From Oceanispirochaeta sp. M1 (GTDB lineage Bacteria > Spirochaetota > Spirochaetia > DSM-2461), in NCBI RefSeq assembly GCF_003346715.1, contig NZ_QQPQ01000008.1, positions 1 to 64,000 on the forward strand: a DNA stretch of 64,000 nucleotides. The letters run 5' to 3'. The translations under genes and the position numbers were made by a program. Positions 51,728 to 60,257 of the stretch are shown here, in pieces. Under the pieces are notes generated by a model. That model was not told where the DNA came from. It ran no database searches and worked only from the letters and a program-made list of their open reading frames with translations. Every line of letters begins with the position of its first letter. Within the stretch, counting starts at the first letter, position 1.

Positions 51728-53530
51728 TTAGGAATTCGTGGGTTTTTTGTAGATATAACCCCTGTTTCGGCCCTCTTCTTTTGCTCTGTAGAGAGCAGTG
51801 TCCGCCCTGTTTACAATATCTACAGATTTCTCCCCGGGATCATAAATTGATGAGATACCATAGCTCAGGGTCAGGTAAAAGGATTGCTCTCCGGCCTCTG
51901 GGGAATCAGCAATATTCTGGCGTAGCTTTTCAGCATGTATCCGGGCATCAGCTTCTTTTGTGTCAGGCAGGAGGAGGAGGAATTCTTCACCACCCCAGCG
52001 GAAACAGTAGTCTGTTCTTCTACTAATATCCCTTATGGCTTTTCCAAGCTCCTGCAAAGCATAGTCACCGGCAGCATGTCCGTAGGAATCATTTATCGCC
52101 TTGAAATAATCCAGATCAATCATCACAACAGCAAATGGAACCCTTGTTCTCTGGTAGCGGAGTATCTCCCGTTCAAATATATCACTGCTGCTGTTTCTGT
52201 TAAAAAGACCCGTGAGTGTATCATTTCTGGCCAGGATTTCCAGTTTATTTCTTTCCTCTTTCAGTTCTTCAGTACGGTTTTCAACTTCGGCCTCCAGTTT
52301 TGAACGGAGCAGCTTGAGCTCTGAGTAGGCCATAATATTCTGGTCGGCAGTGAGGAATGCCTGAAGCATAAGAAAAATCAGAAGTCCCAGATTCAGGGTA
52401 TAGCCGGTTTGTATGATATGCATATCATAGAGTATGTCATTGAGGGCAAAACTGAGAATAAGTATTGAGGCTATGAGCGACCATTTTGCTCCTGGTCGTT
52501 TTTCTCTGACTGCTCTGATTATGATCAGGATTATATAGATCAGATTTATAATGATGAACCAGAGATAGAATTCAATGACAGACTGCATACTCAGAAATGA
52601 CAGAAAGACTATGAGAGCAGCATAAAATGAAGATACCATAAAATTGACCTTCAGGACTTTAGTGCTGCAGATTCCCGGAAAACTTTTGTGAAGGAACATC
52701 AGGTAAAAAGGAATCATAAATACAACGGACATGGTGGATAGCTTTAACAAAAAGATCTGGCTGATTCCCGGAAGGAATCTCATCAGAATATGTTCACCGG
52801 TTATCATGGTTTTGACAACAACCAGTCCTATCGTCAGACTCAGCCACAGAGTGGCCAGTGCCTCTTTGTACAGAAGAAAGAGGAATACCTGATATATTCC
52901 CATTGTTATCATGGCTCCGATAATTATTGATAGAAGAATTATCCTGAGTGCCCAGTACCTGTGTACGGTTTTTGCTTCACCAAAGCGGACAGATTCCCAG
53001 AGACCTCCGTTTTTCATGCTGAAATTGGATACCTGAATCATAAGAACCGCACTCTGTCCTTTTGCGCTGAAGCTGTGCAGAGAAGGAATGAAATCCGGAA
53101 TTTCTGTATTCTTTGATTTTCCCGGAATTCCGTCCCCGCCCATGAAAGTGGTGTCTATGTAATAGGAGGCGGCCGAGACTTTTTCAAAAAAATAAAAACT
53201 GTACCTTTTACCCTGCTCAAGTCCGGTGAGTACAAGTCTGTAGGTTCCATATCCCCGGCCCGGAGGATTCCCTTTCCAGACTGAGGGAACTTTTATCATC
53301 GTTTTAGCGGAAGATGAAATTTTAATGTCTCCCGGTATCAGAAAAAGATCTGGATAGAACTCCCACTCCCCATCCAGGGATGTAATGTATTGGGAGTCCA
53401 GGCCGCTGACATCGGCTGTTCCACTTAAGATATCAACATTATGAGTCCTGATCAGACTGCAGCTGCTCAGGATAAGGAGGATGGTGCTTAATAAGAGTAT
53501 GGTCCTGATAAAACCTGTATTGATTCTCAT
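51728..53530 (-). CDS. 7TMR-DISM diguanylate cyclase
   Basis: Membrane enzyme of 600 aa that makes c-di-GMP. Order: lipoprotein-like signal (LILSSC, C24), extracellular carbohydrate-binding-like DISM domain (about 45-190), seven transmembrane helices (about 200-390), coiled coil, GGDEF domain (about 435-595). The active site is GGEEF (513-517) and the inhibitory I-site RRTD (504-507) sits exactly five residues before it, so a feedback-regulated active cyclase is expected. The 7TM part probably senses an extracellular ligand. No clear Shine-Dalgarno at 53530. Confidence 0.93.
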   Translation of the reverse strand: MRINTGFIRTILLLSTILLILSSCSLIRTHNVDILSGTADVSGLDSQYITSLDGEWEFYPDLFLIPGDIKISSSAKTMIKVPSVWKGNPPGRGYGTYRLVLTGLEQGKRYSFYFFEKVSAASYYIDTTFMGGDGIPGKSKNTEIPDFIPSLHSFSAKGQSAVLMIQVSNFSMKNGGLWESVRFGEAKTVHRYWALRIILLSIIIGAMITMGIYQVFLFLLYKEALATLWLSLTIGLVVVKTMITGEHILMRFLPGISQIFLLKLSTMSVVFMIPFYLMFLHKSFPGICSTKVLKVNFMVSSFYAALIVFLSFLSMQSVIEFYLWFIIINLIYIILIIIRAVREKRPGAKWSLIASILILSFALNDILYDMHIIQTGYTLNLGLLIFLMLQAFLTADQNIMAYSELKLLRSKLEAEVENRTEELKEERNKLEILARNDTLTGLFNRNSSSDIFEREILRYQRTRVPFAVVMIDLDYFKAINDSYGHAAGDYALQELGKAIRDISRRTDYCFRWGGEEFLLLLPDTKEADARIHAEKLRQNIADSPEAGEQSFYLTLSYGISSIYDPGEKSVDIVNRADTALYRAKEEGRNRGYIYKKPTNS

Positions 53531-53560
53531 TCTTAACCCGCATTTCCAGCTGACTCTCTA

Positions 53561-53589
53561 TTGCCTGTTTAGGCCGGATCTGCTAATTT
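53561..53589 (+). promoter_or_regulatory. eamA promoter (leaderless geometry)
   Basis: TTGCCT (53561-53566), 17 bases, TAATTT (53584-53589), six bases, then the ATG at 53596. No Shine-Dalgarno. Confidence 0.5.
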
Positions 53590-53595
53590 TCCTCC

Positions 53596-54540
53596 ATGAA
53601 TATCACCAGAAAAGCCGAATTCTATCTAATCCTCATAACCCTGATCTGGGGCGGGACATTTGTTTCAATAAAAGTCGCACTTGATTATGTCTCTCCCCTG
53701 CTTTTGATGGGTATCCGGTTTTCCTCTGCCTTTATCTTCTTCCTTATTCTGAATCCGGTCAAGCTTTCTGCTCTTAATAAAAACCTGCTTCTTAAAGGGC
53801 TTTTTCTCGGGATACTGATGTACCTCGGTTACGGGCTTCAGACTGTTGGATTAAATTATACTTCCGCCTCCCGATCCGGATTTATTACTTACTTTTATGC
53901 CCTCCTGACACCTCTGTTTCAGTTTCTGATTCTGAAAAAGAAACCCCGGGCAGCCAACCTTCTGGGGCTGGTCATAGCCTTTGCCGGGTTAACACTTATT
54001 ACCGGAGGCCTGGGTGGAGGAACTCTGAGCAAAGGAGACCTCATCACCCTGGTCAGTGCAGCTTCATTCAGTATTTATATTGTCTGCCTGAACCTCTGGT
54101 CTCCCGGTGAAGATGCCGGTGCCCTGACTGCTCTGCAGTTACTTGTGACATCCCTTATTGCTTTTGCCAGTTCTCCTGTTTTTGAGACTCCTTTTATCAA
54201 TTCGTCCTTTCTCCTCTGGGGGAATATGCTTTTCCTGAGTCTATTGGGGTCTGTGGTGGCAGTCTATGTGATGACACGCTTTCAGAATTCCATAACCCCT
54301 ACACGAGCGGCAATCCTCTACTCCCTGGAGCCTGTTTTCTCGGCTATTCTTGCTGTTATAATTCTCAGGGAGCACTTTTCTCCTCTTCAGCTGGGAGGAG
54401 CTGTTCTGATTATTTCGGGTGTTCTCCTTTCTGAAATCCTTGAAGTTCGTAGATCCTCCGCCCCGGGAATTTCTGATACTGAGGGCCCTGCGGTTTCCGG
54501 GGGCATAGCTTCGCCTGCAGCCGCCTCTATGGAAGAATAG
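53596..54540 (+). CDS. EamA/DMT-family transporter
   Basis: Inner-membrane drug/metabolite transporter of 314 aa with ten helices in two EamA repeats. The first starts LILITLIWGGTFVSIKVAL, the second DLITLVSAASFSIYIVCL, ending SLEPVFSAILAVIILREHFSPLQ. The C-terminal 40 residues are polar and low complexity. The substrate is unknown. Transcription is probably leaderless. Confidence 0.9.
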   Translation: MNITRKAEFYLILITLIWGGTFVSIKVALDYVSPLLLMGIRFSSAFIFFLILNPVKLSALNKNLLLKGLFLGILMYLGYGLQTVGLNYTSASRSGFITYFYALLTPLFQFLILKKKPRAANLLGLVIAFAGLTLITGGLGGGTLSKGDLITLVSAASFSIYIVCLNLWSPGEDAGALTALQLLVTSLIAFASSPVFETPFINSSFLLWGNMLFLSLLGSVVAVYVMTRFQNSITPTRAAILYSLEPVFSAILAVIILREHFSPLQLGGAVLIISGVLLSEILEVRRSSAPGISDTEGPAVSGGIASPAAASMEE

Positions 54541-54598
54541 TTTTTGACGAAATCACTTTTGCTCTTATAGAGGAGATTCCTTCTGCCGATATTGAAGT

Positions 54599-56197
54599 GT
54601 GGAAACCTCAGAATTCGATGTATATCACAAGATTGCCCTATCTCATCCTCTTTTTCGCCGCCTGTCAAAGCATGAAAAAGAAGGTCTGCTGGAATTCTAT
54701 TTCATTCAGGAATACCTGAAAGGGGATTCCGTTCTTTTTAAGGGAGATACTCTGGACAGCCTATATCTGGTGCTGGAAGGGAGAATCATTTTCAATTCAG
54801 AGGGAAGCCAGAGGCGAAATAGCTATTTTTCCGGAGATTTCTGGGGGCTTGAGTCCCTGACTGTTCCCCGTAAACTGGATACACCATATACGGCGGCTGA
54901 AGATACTGTTGTCCTCAGGTTGAGAGGAGAAGGATTCAGACGTTTTATTCAGAATTACCCCTCGGTGAAAGCAGCGCTGAAACCCAGAATGGATAAGGCG
55001 GGCTATCATATTTCCGGTTTTCCAGAAGACGCCTGGAAGGCTGTAAAGAAGCCTGCAGGACAGAAGAAGGGAATGCTTCATTTTGAAGGGAGAACCAGCA
55101 GGAAGAGTTTCTCTCTGTTTATGCTGGTTCCTGTGTCCCTTATTCTTCTCGGTCTTATATTGTCGGTGATTTCTTCGTGGTTCCTTGTTCTCAGTGCTGT
55201 CGGGATGATTCTGGCAGGCTTCGAGGTCTTTTTAAGAAACATGACACTCTACAGGGTGAGTGATAAAACAGCCTCCAAAAGATTCTTTAACTGGAGAAAT
55301 TTCAGAAGAGATCAGGAGGAGCTTCCTCTGGATCAGATTAAAAGTATACAGGTCAATGTAAACGGAATATTGAGACATCTTCTGAAAATCGGAGATCTTA
55401 CGATACAGACAGCCGGAGCAGGAATTGTCTTCAGGCATATAGATAAGCCCAAGGACCTTCAGAAAAAAATGATGGAGCTGAAGAACCTGCAGAATACCGT
55501 CTCCCAGGGTGAGGAGAGGGAAAAATTCAGGGAGCTTGTAAGGGATCAGCTCTCGGGTTCTGAGGCGGCAGCTTCTGTTGCTTCACGGAGATATAGGGGC
55601 GTACACAGCCAGATTGCTGCAGAAAAGAGACCCGATAGCAGGATCTTCAGAAAGTCCGCTGCTGTTCTGTTTTTTCAGCTCTTTGTTCCGGTCTCAGTTC
55701 TACTGCTCTCAATAGTGGCCTCAATTATTCTTAGCGGTGATACGGGAAGAATCTTTCCGCTCATTCTATGGACACTGCGCCTGTCAGCTGCCTTCAGAAT
55801 CCTCTGGTTTTCCCTGGACTGGTGGAATGATATCTATAAGATTGACCTCCCCTATGTCTGGGATATTGAGAGAAAACCCTTCGCCAGGGAGGAGCAGCGC
55901 ACTCAGACAGACCTCTCTGGAATACTGAATGTCAGGGTTTCTCAGAAAGGGATTGTTAAGATCCTTCTCAACTACGGGGATGTTCTGATTGAGACACCGG
56001 GAAACAGCGGGACACTTCAGTTCTTCTCGGTTGCCCGGCCCATGAAGGTTCAGGCGGAAATCTTCCGTTTCAGGGATCAGCTGATGCAGGAGAAGGAAGA
56101 GAAGAGAAAACAGGATTCTCTGAAACAGTTCGGAGAATTTGCCGAGATAATCAAACAGGTGCAGGGAACAAGCCCTGTGAAGACCATGAGGATATAG
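54599..56197 (+). CDS. cyclic-nucleotide-binding plus tandem membrane PH-like protein
   Basis: Protein of 532 aa starting at a GTG. Residues about 15-125 form a cNMP-binding (Crp-like) domain (FIQEYLKGDSVLFKGDTLDSLYLVLEGRI). Then come two copies of a unit made of a two-helix membrane hairpin (about 172-212 and 352-398) followed by a bacterial PH-like domain (DLTIQTAGAGIVFRHIDKP and DVLIETPGNSGTLQFFSVARP). A coiled tail ends the chain. The phosphate-cassette arginine of Crp-type domains is not evident, so ligand binding is uncertain. It is followed after two bases by the repeat protein, forming one unit. Confidence 0.78.
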   Translation: METSEFDVYHKIALSHPLFRRLSKHEKEGLLEFYFIQEYLKGDSVLFKGDTLDSLYLVLEGRIIFNSEGSQRRNSYFSGDFWGLESLTVPRKLDTPYTAAEDTVVLRLRGEGFRRFIQNYPSVKAALKPRMDKAGYHISGFPEDAWKAVKKPAGQKKGMLHFEGRTSRKSFSLFMLVPVSLILLGLILSVISSWFLVLSAVGMILAGFEVFLRNMTLYRVSDKTASKRFFNWRNFRRDQEELPLDQIKSIQVNVNGILRHLLKIGDLTIQTAGAGIVFRHIDKPKDLQKKMMELKNLQNTVSQGEEREKFRELVRDQLSGSEAAASVASRRYRGVHSQIAAEKRPDSRIFRKSAAVLFFQLFVPVSVLLLSIVASIILSGDTGRIFPLILWTLRLSAAFRILWFSLDWWNDIYKIDLPYVWDIERKPFAREEQRTQTDLSGILNVRVSQKGIVKILLNYGDVLIETPGNSGTLQFFSVARPMKVQAEIFRFRDQLMQEKEEKRKQDSLKQFGEFAEIIKQVQGTSPVKTMRI

Positions 56198-56199
56198 AT

Positions 56200-57840
56200 A
56201 TGAGTACAGTTAAAAATAGAAGATCAGCTCACAGACGGAGCCCGGCAGCGTGTTTTCTTATTTTCCTCGGGGCATTGATGCTGCTTCATTTCATTTTTCC
56301 CGGTACAGCATCCGGGCAGGAGGAGATCTCCTACTTCAGGAAAATACGTATAGCAGAGGATGAGAGGTTAGTTGGCGGATATCCCCTGGCCGAAGATGAG
56401 GCTCTTTCTGTTAATTGTTATAGAATATCTACAATTGATGACGGAAGGATCAGTCGGATTGAATACTTGAGAAGGGGAACTTCTTTAAAGGATCCCTTAT
56501 TGGGTGTACCTGTTATTCAGTTTTCCTACAATGGAAACTACATCCGTCGAACTTTTCTGGATTCCAGAGGGATGCCCGCTCCCGATGAGCAGGGTGTTTA
56601 TTCGGTACGTCTCAGGCAGAACTCTTCTGGAGATATAACGGCCGCCTTCTATTATGACCGCTACGGAAACCTTAAGGCTAACAGCAAGGGTATTGCCTCA
56701 ATCATGTGGGATGTTAATAAAAGCGGCCGAAAGGTTTCAGAGCTCTATTTTGATCCTGATGGAAACAGAATCGGTGACAGCGGGGTATTTGAGCTGCGTT
56801 TTCTTTATGACGACAGAGGTAATCTCTCACGGGTCCTGCAGCTGGATGAGAGAGGACTCCCTGTAGATTCAGATGGGCGTCCGGCAGTCGTTCGCAGAGA
56901 GTGGGATGACCAGGGAAATCTGCTGAGAGAGAGCTGGTTTGACAGCTATGATTTCCCTGTTTTAAATGACGATGGGCTGGCATCTGTGGTTTACCACTGG
57001 GATGAAAAGGGGAACAAAGTATCCCAGGTCAATTTTGGAAAAGACGGTGGACTGAAGGCCGATAAAAACCTGGTAGTCCGCTACCAATGGATCTACGATG
57101 AAATGGGTAACCGAATCAGGGAAGAGCATTATTCAGATCTCGGTCTGATGATTCCCGACGCTTCGGGTGTGGCCGTGTACAGATGGATTCATTATCCTCA
57201 GGGAAATGAGCTGGAGCAGAAGAATCTGGACAGGACACAGAATAAGGTTCTGGACAGTAATGGATTTGCCTCCTATCGCTGGGTTTTTGATGAACGCGGC
57301 AATATTACAGAGCAGAAATACTATGATGTGGATGATTCTCTTAAAGAAGATCAATGGGGAATTTCCATGTACCGTTATATCTATGACGATTTTGGTAATA
57401 TGACAGAGTCCAGAAGCTACTCAGACTATGATGAGCTAAAGACAGATCACTCGGGTGTGGCCGTATTCCGCTGGAACTATGACCTGAGAGGAAACAAGCT
57501 GGAAGAGCTGCATTATGACGAGCAGGAACGTCCGGCAGAGAACAACCAGAGCATTGCTTCCTACAGCTGGGAATATGATGAAGAGGATAATGTTGTCAGT
57601 CAGAGCCAGTATGGGCTTTACGGGCAGTACAAGGCCAATAATGACGGAGTTGCCATCTACCGCTGGAGCTATGACAAGTTCGGAAATCCACTCACTGAGA
57701 CCTATTACGGTATTGATGAACAGTCCGTTGAGAATAAAGAGGGTACTGCGGGAGCAGTCTGGGAATACGATGACAAGGGAAATCCTTTGAGTAGTTCACG
57801 ATTCAGCCGGAAAAAGCTCCCTGCAGAACTGACAGATTAA
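56200..57840 (+). CDS. secreted protein with 14 WxYDxxGN repeats
   Basis: Protein of 546 aa. After a basic head comes a signal segment (FLIFLGALMLLHFIFPGTASG). The rest is about 14 copies of a unit of roughly 35 residues built on Y/W-x-W-x-Y-D-x-x-G-N, for example WIYDEMGNRIREEHY, WVFDERGNITEQKYY and WNYDLRGNKLEELHY. This is related to YD/RHS or WDGN-type repeats that form beta structures. No toxin domain follows. The Shine-Dalgarno GAGG is eight bases before the ATG. It starts two bases after the cNMP-PH gene, suggesting one envelope system. Confidence 0.85.
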   Translation: MSTVKNRRSAHRRSPAACFLIFLGALMLLHFIFPGTASGQEEISYFRKIRIAEDERLVGGYPLAEDEALSVNCYRISTIDDGRISRIEYLRRGTSLKDPLLGVPVIQFSYNGNYIRRTFLDSRGMPAPDEQGVYSVRLRQNSSGDITAAFYYDRYGNLKANSKGIASIMWDVNKSGRKVSELYFDPDGNRIGDSGVFELRFLYDDRGNLSRVLQLDERGLPVDSDGRPAVVRREWDDQGNLLRESWFDSYDFPVLNDDGLASVVYHWDEKGNKVSQVNFGKDGGLKADKNLVVRYQWIYDEMGNRIREEHYSDLGLMIPDASGVAVYRWIHYPQGNELEQKNLDRTQNKVLDSNGFASYRWVFDERGNITEQKYYDVDDSLKEDQWGISMYRYIYDDFGNMTESRSYSDYDELKTDHSGVAVFRWNYDLRGNKLEELHYDEQERPAENNQSIASYSWEYDEEDNVVSQSQYGLYGQYKANNDGVAIYRWSYDKFGNPLTETYYGIDEQSVENKEGTAGAVWEYDDKGNPLSSSRFSRKKLPAELTD

Positions 57841-57871
57841 ATCTCTGTCCTGGTTCAGCAGTTTTACTGGG

Positions 57872-58534
57872 TCAGCGGCTCTGTTCCACTCCTGCCTTCA
57901 GGCAGTAGCTGTCTAAAGGGCATTGTGAACATTTTGGATTGCGCGGTGTGCAGATCTGCTGCCCGTAGAGAACAAGCAGTTTATTCACAGGAATCCAGTA
58001 TTTATCAGGAAGAACCTTTTCCAAAGCCGGAACCGAGTCATCCGGCTTTTTCGTTTTTATCCATCCCAGACGGTTGGATATTCTATGCACATGTATGTCC
58101 ACACAGATTGCCGGTATATTGAAACCTAGGCTGAGTACCAGGTTTGCCGTCTTCAGGCCTACTCCGGGAAAGGCAATCAGTTTATCAAGGGTACAGGGAA
58201 CTTTGCCGCTATGTTCGTTGAGTATCATTTGGGATATTTTAAGAATATTATCTGCCTTGACCCTGAAGAATCCGCAGGGGTAGATTAGTTCTTCAATTTC
58301 ACTACTTGTCAGCTTCAGCATCTCTGCAGGATTATCGGCTTTCTCAAAGAGACGGCGTGAGGCTGAGAGTGTGACTTCATCTCTGGTTCTCAGTGATATA
58401 AGTGTGGATATCAGTATCTTGTAGGGTGTTCCGTTTTCCTCTCCGATCAGTGATACAGAAGGTAGTTCGAAACCCTTCATAAAATCATTGAGGATGATAA
58501 ATATATCATCCCAGATAGGAACTGTTTTTTTCAT
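57872..58534 (-). CDS. nth: endonuclease III
   Basis: DNA glycosylase/AP lyase of 220 aa for oxidised pyrimidines. The helix-hairpin-helix is FPGVGLKTANLVLSLGF with the catalytic Lys, followed by the catalytic Asp in VDIHVHRISNRLG. The [4Fe-4S] ligands are in CTPRNPKCSQCPLDSYC. Start overlaps the ispF stop by one base. Last gene of the carD operon, one of the likely clients of the nif-type Fe-S system. Confidence 0.94.
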   Translation of the reverse strand: MKKTVPIWDDIFIILNDFMKGFELPSVSLIGEENGTPYKILISTLISLRTRDEVTLSASRRLFEKADNPAEMLKLTSSEIEELIYPCGFFRVKADNILKISQMILNEHSGKVPCTLDKLIAFPGVGLKTANLVLSLGFNIPAICVDIHVHRISNRLGWIKTKKPDDSVPALEKVLPDKYWIPVNKLLVLYGQQICTPRNPKCSQCPLDSYCLKAGVEQSR

Positions 58535-59010
58535 TAGTTTTTCGGGGTCAGAAGGACGGTGGCCAGTGCCTCAACGGCTTCACCCCGGCCTGCAGCATCC
58601 ATCTTCTCCTTGGTCTTTGCCTTGAAGGAGATGCAGTCCAGAGGGATCTTCAGATCTTCCTGCAGACAGAGACGGATCTGTTCCCGATGGGGCCCTAGTT
58701 TCGGTTTTTCAAGAATTACGGTACAGTCGATATTGGCTATGCTATAGGAGGCGTTCTCCACTTTAGCCAGCGTCTCCCGGAGGAGACGGCGGGAATCAAC
58801 ATTCTTCCATGCAGGATCGGAGGGGGGATAGTGAGTTCCTATATCACCCTGGGCAATAGCTCCGAGAAGAGCATCAATCAGGGCATGAAGGAGAACATCA
58901 CCGTCGGAGTGGGCGTCTTCTCCTTTCTCTGAGGGAATAGTAACTCCTCCCAGGATAAGAGGGCGATTCTCAACAAGGCGGTGAATGTCGTATCCCTGTC
59001 CGATTCTCAT
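58534..59010 (-). CDS. ispF: 2-C-methyl-D-erythritol 2,4-cyclodiphosphate synthase
   Basis: Fifth enzyme of the MEP isoprenoid pathway, 158 aa, homotrimer. Zinc ligands D8, H10 (GQGYDIHRL) and H42 (LLHALIDALLG) are present, as is the AHSDGDVLLHA signature. Overlaps the ispD end by four bases (ATGA). Confidence 0.96.
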   Translation of the reverse strand: MRIGQGYDIHRLVENRPLILGGVTIPSEKGEDAHSDGDVLLHALIDALLGAIAQGDIGTHYPPSDPAWKNVDSRRLLRETLAKVENASYSIANIDCTVILEKPKLGPHREQIRLCLQEDLKIPLDCISFKAKTKEKMDAAGRGEAVEALATVLLTPKN

Positions 59011-59666
59011 TTTTTTTTCAAATCTCCGGGAATGGTGATTTTAATATTATCAGGATCTCCCTCAACAGTGTGGGACGGTCCTATATAGACTGACCAGATT
59101 TCAGAGTCATCGATATATTCATTAATATCCGCATCGGCTTTTTCGTGAGCTTCAAGGAGTTCGGGAAAGCTGAATCCCTGTGGTGTCTGGGCACTGACTG
59201 TCTTGTTACGAACCAGATGCTGCTCAATGTCTCCCAGGGGGCTGAGGACCTTCATGGCGCTGATAGTTGGGGTTACAGGTGTACTGTTCCCTCTGTCTAT
59301 CGTCCCTTTAAGGACTCTGCTGATCAGTTCTTCACTGATATGGGGTCTTGCTCCATCATGGATAAGTACCAGATCGCTATCTGTCTCTTTCAGTTTCTTG
59401 AGTGCATTGAACACCGATGCCTGACGGGTGGCACCGCCCTGGACATATGAGATCGGGAAATTAATTCTATGGAGAGCTTTCTCCATTTCCTCTTTTTTAC
59501 CTTCGGGGTACGTGACACAGATATGCTCGAATTCCTCAGAAATAACAAAAGGAAGAACGGCCCTTTCCAGAACGGTTCTTCCTTTAATGACTTTGAACTC
59601 TTTTTTACCTTTGCCTTTCATGCGGCTGCTTGAACCGGCGGCTGTAATAATTGCTGCTTTTTTCAT
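59007..59666 (-). CDS. ispD: 2-C-methyl-D-erythritol 4-phosphate cytidylyltransferase
   Basis: Third enzyme of the MEP pathway, 219 aa. The CTP-binding N-terminus is ITAAGSSSRMKGKGKKEF, with LIHDGARPHIS and the C-terminal VEGDPDNIKIT, all diagnostic. It begins two bases after the carD stop and overlaps ispF. Confidence 0.96.
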   Translation of the reverse strand: MKKAAIITAAGSSSRMKGKGKKEFKVIKGRTVLERAVLPFVISEEFEHICVTYPEGKKEEMEKALHRINFPISYVQGGATRQASVFNALKKLKETDSDLVLIHDGARPHISEELISRVLKGTIDRGNSTPVTPTISAMKVLSPLGDIEQHLVRNKTVSAQTPQGFSFPELLEAHEKADADINEYIDDSEIWSVYIGPSHTVEGDPDNIKITIPGDLKKK

Positions 59667-59668
59667 AT

Positions 59669-60172
59669 TTATTCAGATTCTAATTTACTGAAAACCAGCT
59701 GCTCCACGTCGTCTTTAGACTTTCCGATGGAAAATGATATTTCATCAATAAGAAGTTTCAGAGCACTGTCATAGAGCTTTCTTTCCAGAATGGGAAGTTC
59801 CTTGATTTTGCTTCTGTGATACAGAGTTGTAACAACGGTGGCAATATCTGTAACAGCTCCCTTTTTCAGAAGGTCAACGTTCATCTGATAACGCAGTTTC
59901 CAGTCTGTGGGGACAGGTTCGTATTCTTTGGTGATAATTTCCAGTGCTTTTTTTGATTCTGCTGGAGACACAATCGCTCTGAGTCCCAGTTCTTCCGCTT
60001 TATCCACGGGCACCATAACGGTCATATCTGATACTTCAAGGTAGATCACATAATAGAGGATCGTTTTACTCTTGAACACTTTTTCTTCAATCTTCTCTAT
60101 ATGGCCGACACCCTGTGTTGGATAGACAACTTCCTGATGGGCTTTAAATAGAGTATTTACTTTTTTTTCCAT
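59669..60172 (-). CDS. carD: CarD/CdnL-family transcription regulator
   Basis: RNA-polymerase-binding protein of 167 aa with a CarD/TRCF domain at the N-terminus (HQEVVYPTQGVGHIEKIEEK) and a helical C-terminal DNA-contact domain. Its relatives stabilise open complexes at rRNA and other promoters. Linkage carD-ispD-ispF is conserved in many bacteria. The promoter TTGACT-N18-TATACT ends seven bases before the ATG, and there is no Shine-Dalgarno, so the mRNA is probably leaderless. Confidence 0.93.
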   Translation of the reverse strand: MEKKVNTLFKAHQEVVYPTQGVGHIEKIEEKVFKSKTILYYVIYLEVSDMTVMVPVDKAEELGLRAIVSPAESKKALEIITKEYEPVPTDWKLRYQMNVDLLKKGAVTDIATVVTTLYHRSKIKELPILERKLYDSALKLLIDEISFSIGKSKDDVEQLVFSKLESE

Positions 60173-60179
60173 AGGCGAC

Positions 60180-60209
60180 AGTATACCCTGCAGCGGATTT
60201 TTAAGTCAA
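60180..60209 (-). promoter_or_regulatory. carD operon promoter (leaderless geometry)
   Basis: On the minus strand: TTGACT (60204-60209), 18 bases, TATACT (60180-60185), then GTCGCCT and the ATG at 60172. This is the clearest leaderless case in the window. An interrupted inverted repeat CCCT-GCGG / CCGC-AGGG (about 60186-60221) overlaps the spacer and could be an operator. Confidence 0.6.
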
Positions 60210-60257
60210 ACCGCAGTAGGGATATAGAGGGAGATTAATCGCTAATTTTTAGAAAAA

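Noticed and set aside
56200-57840. RHS toxin
   Set aside because: The repeats resemble YD/RHS units, but there is no conserved RHS core (RxxGxxxxxDPxGL) and no C-terminal toxin; no immunity gene follows.
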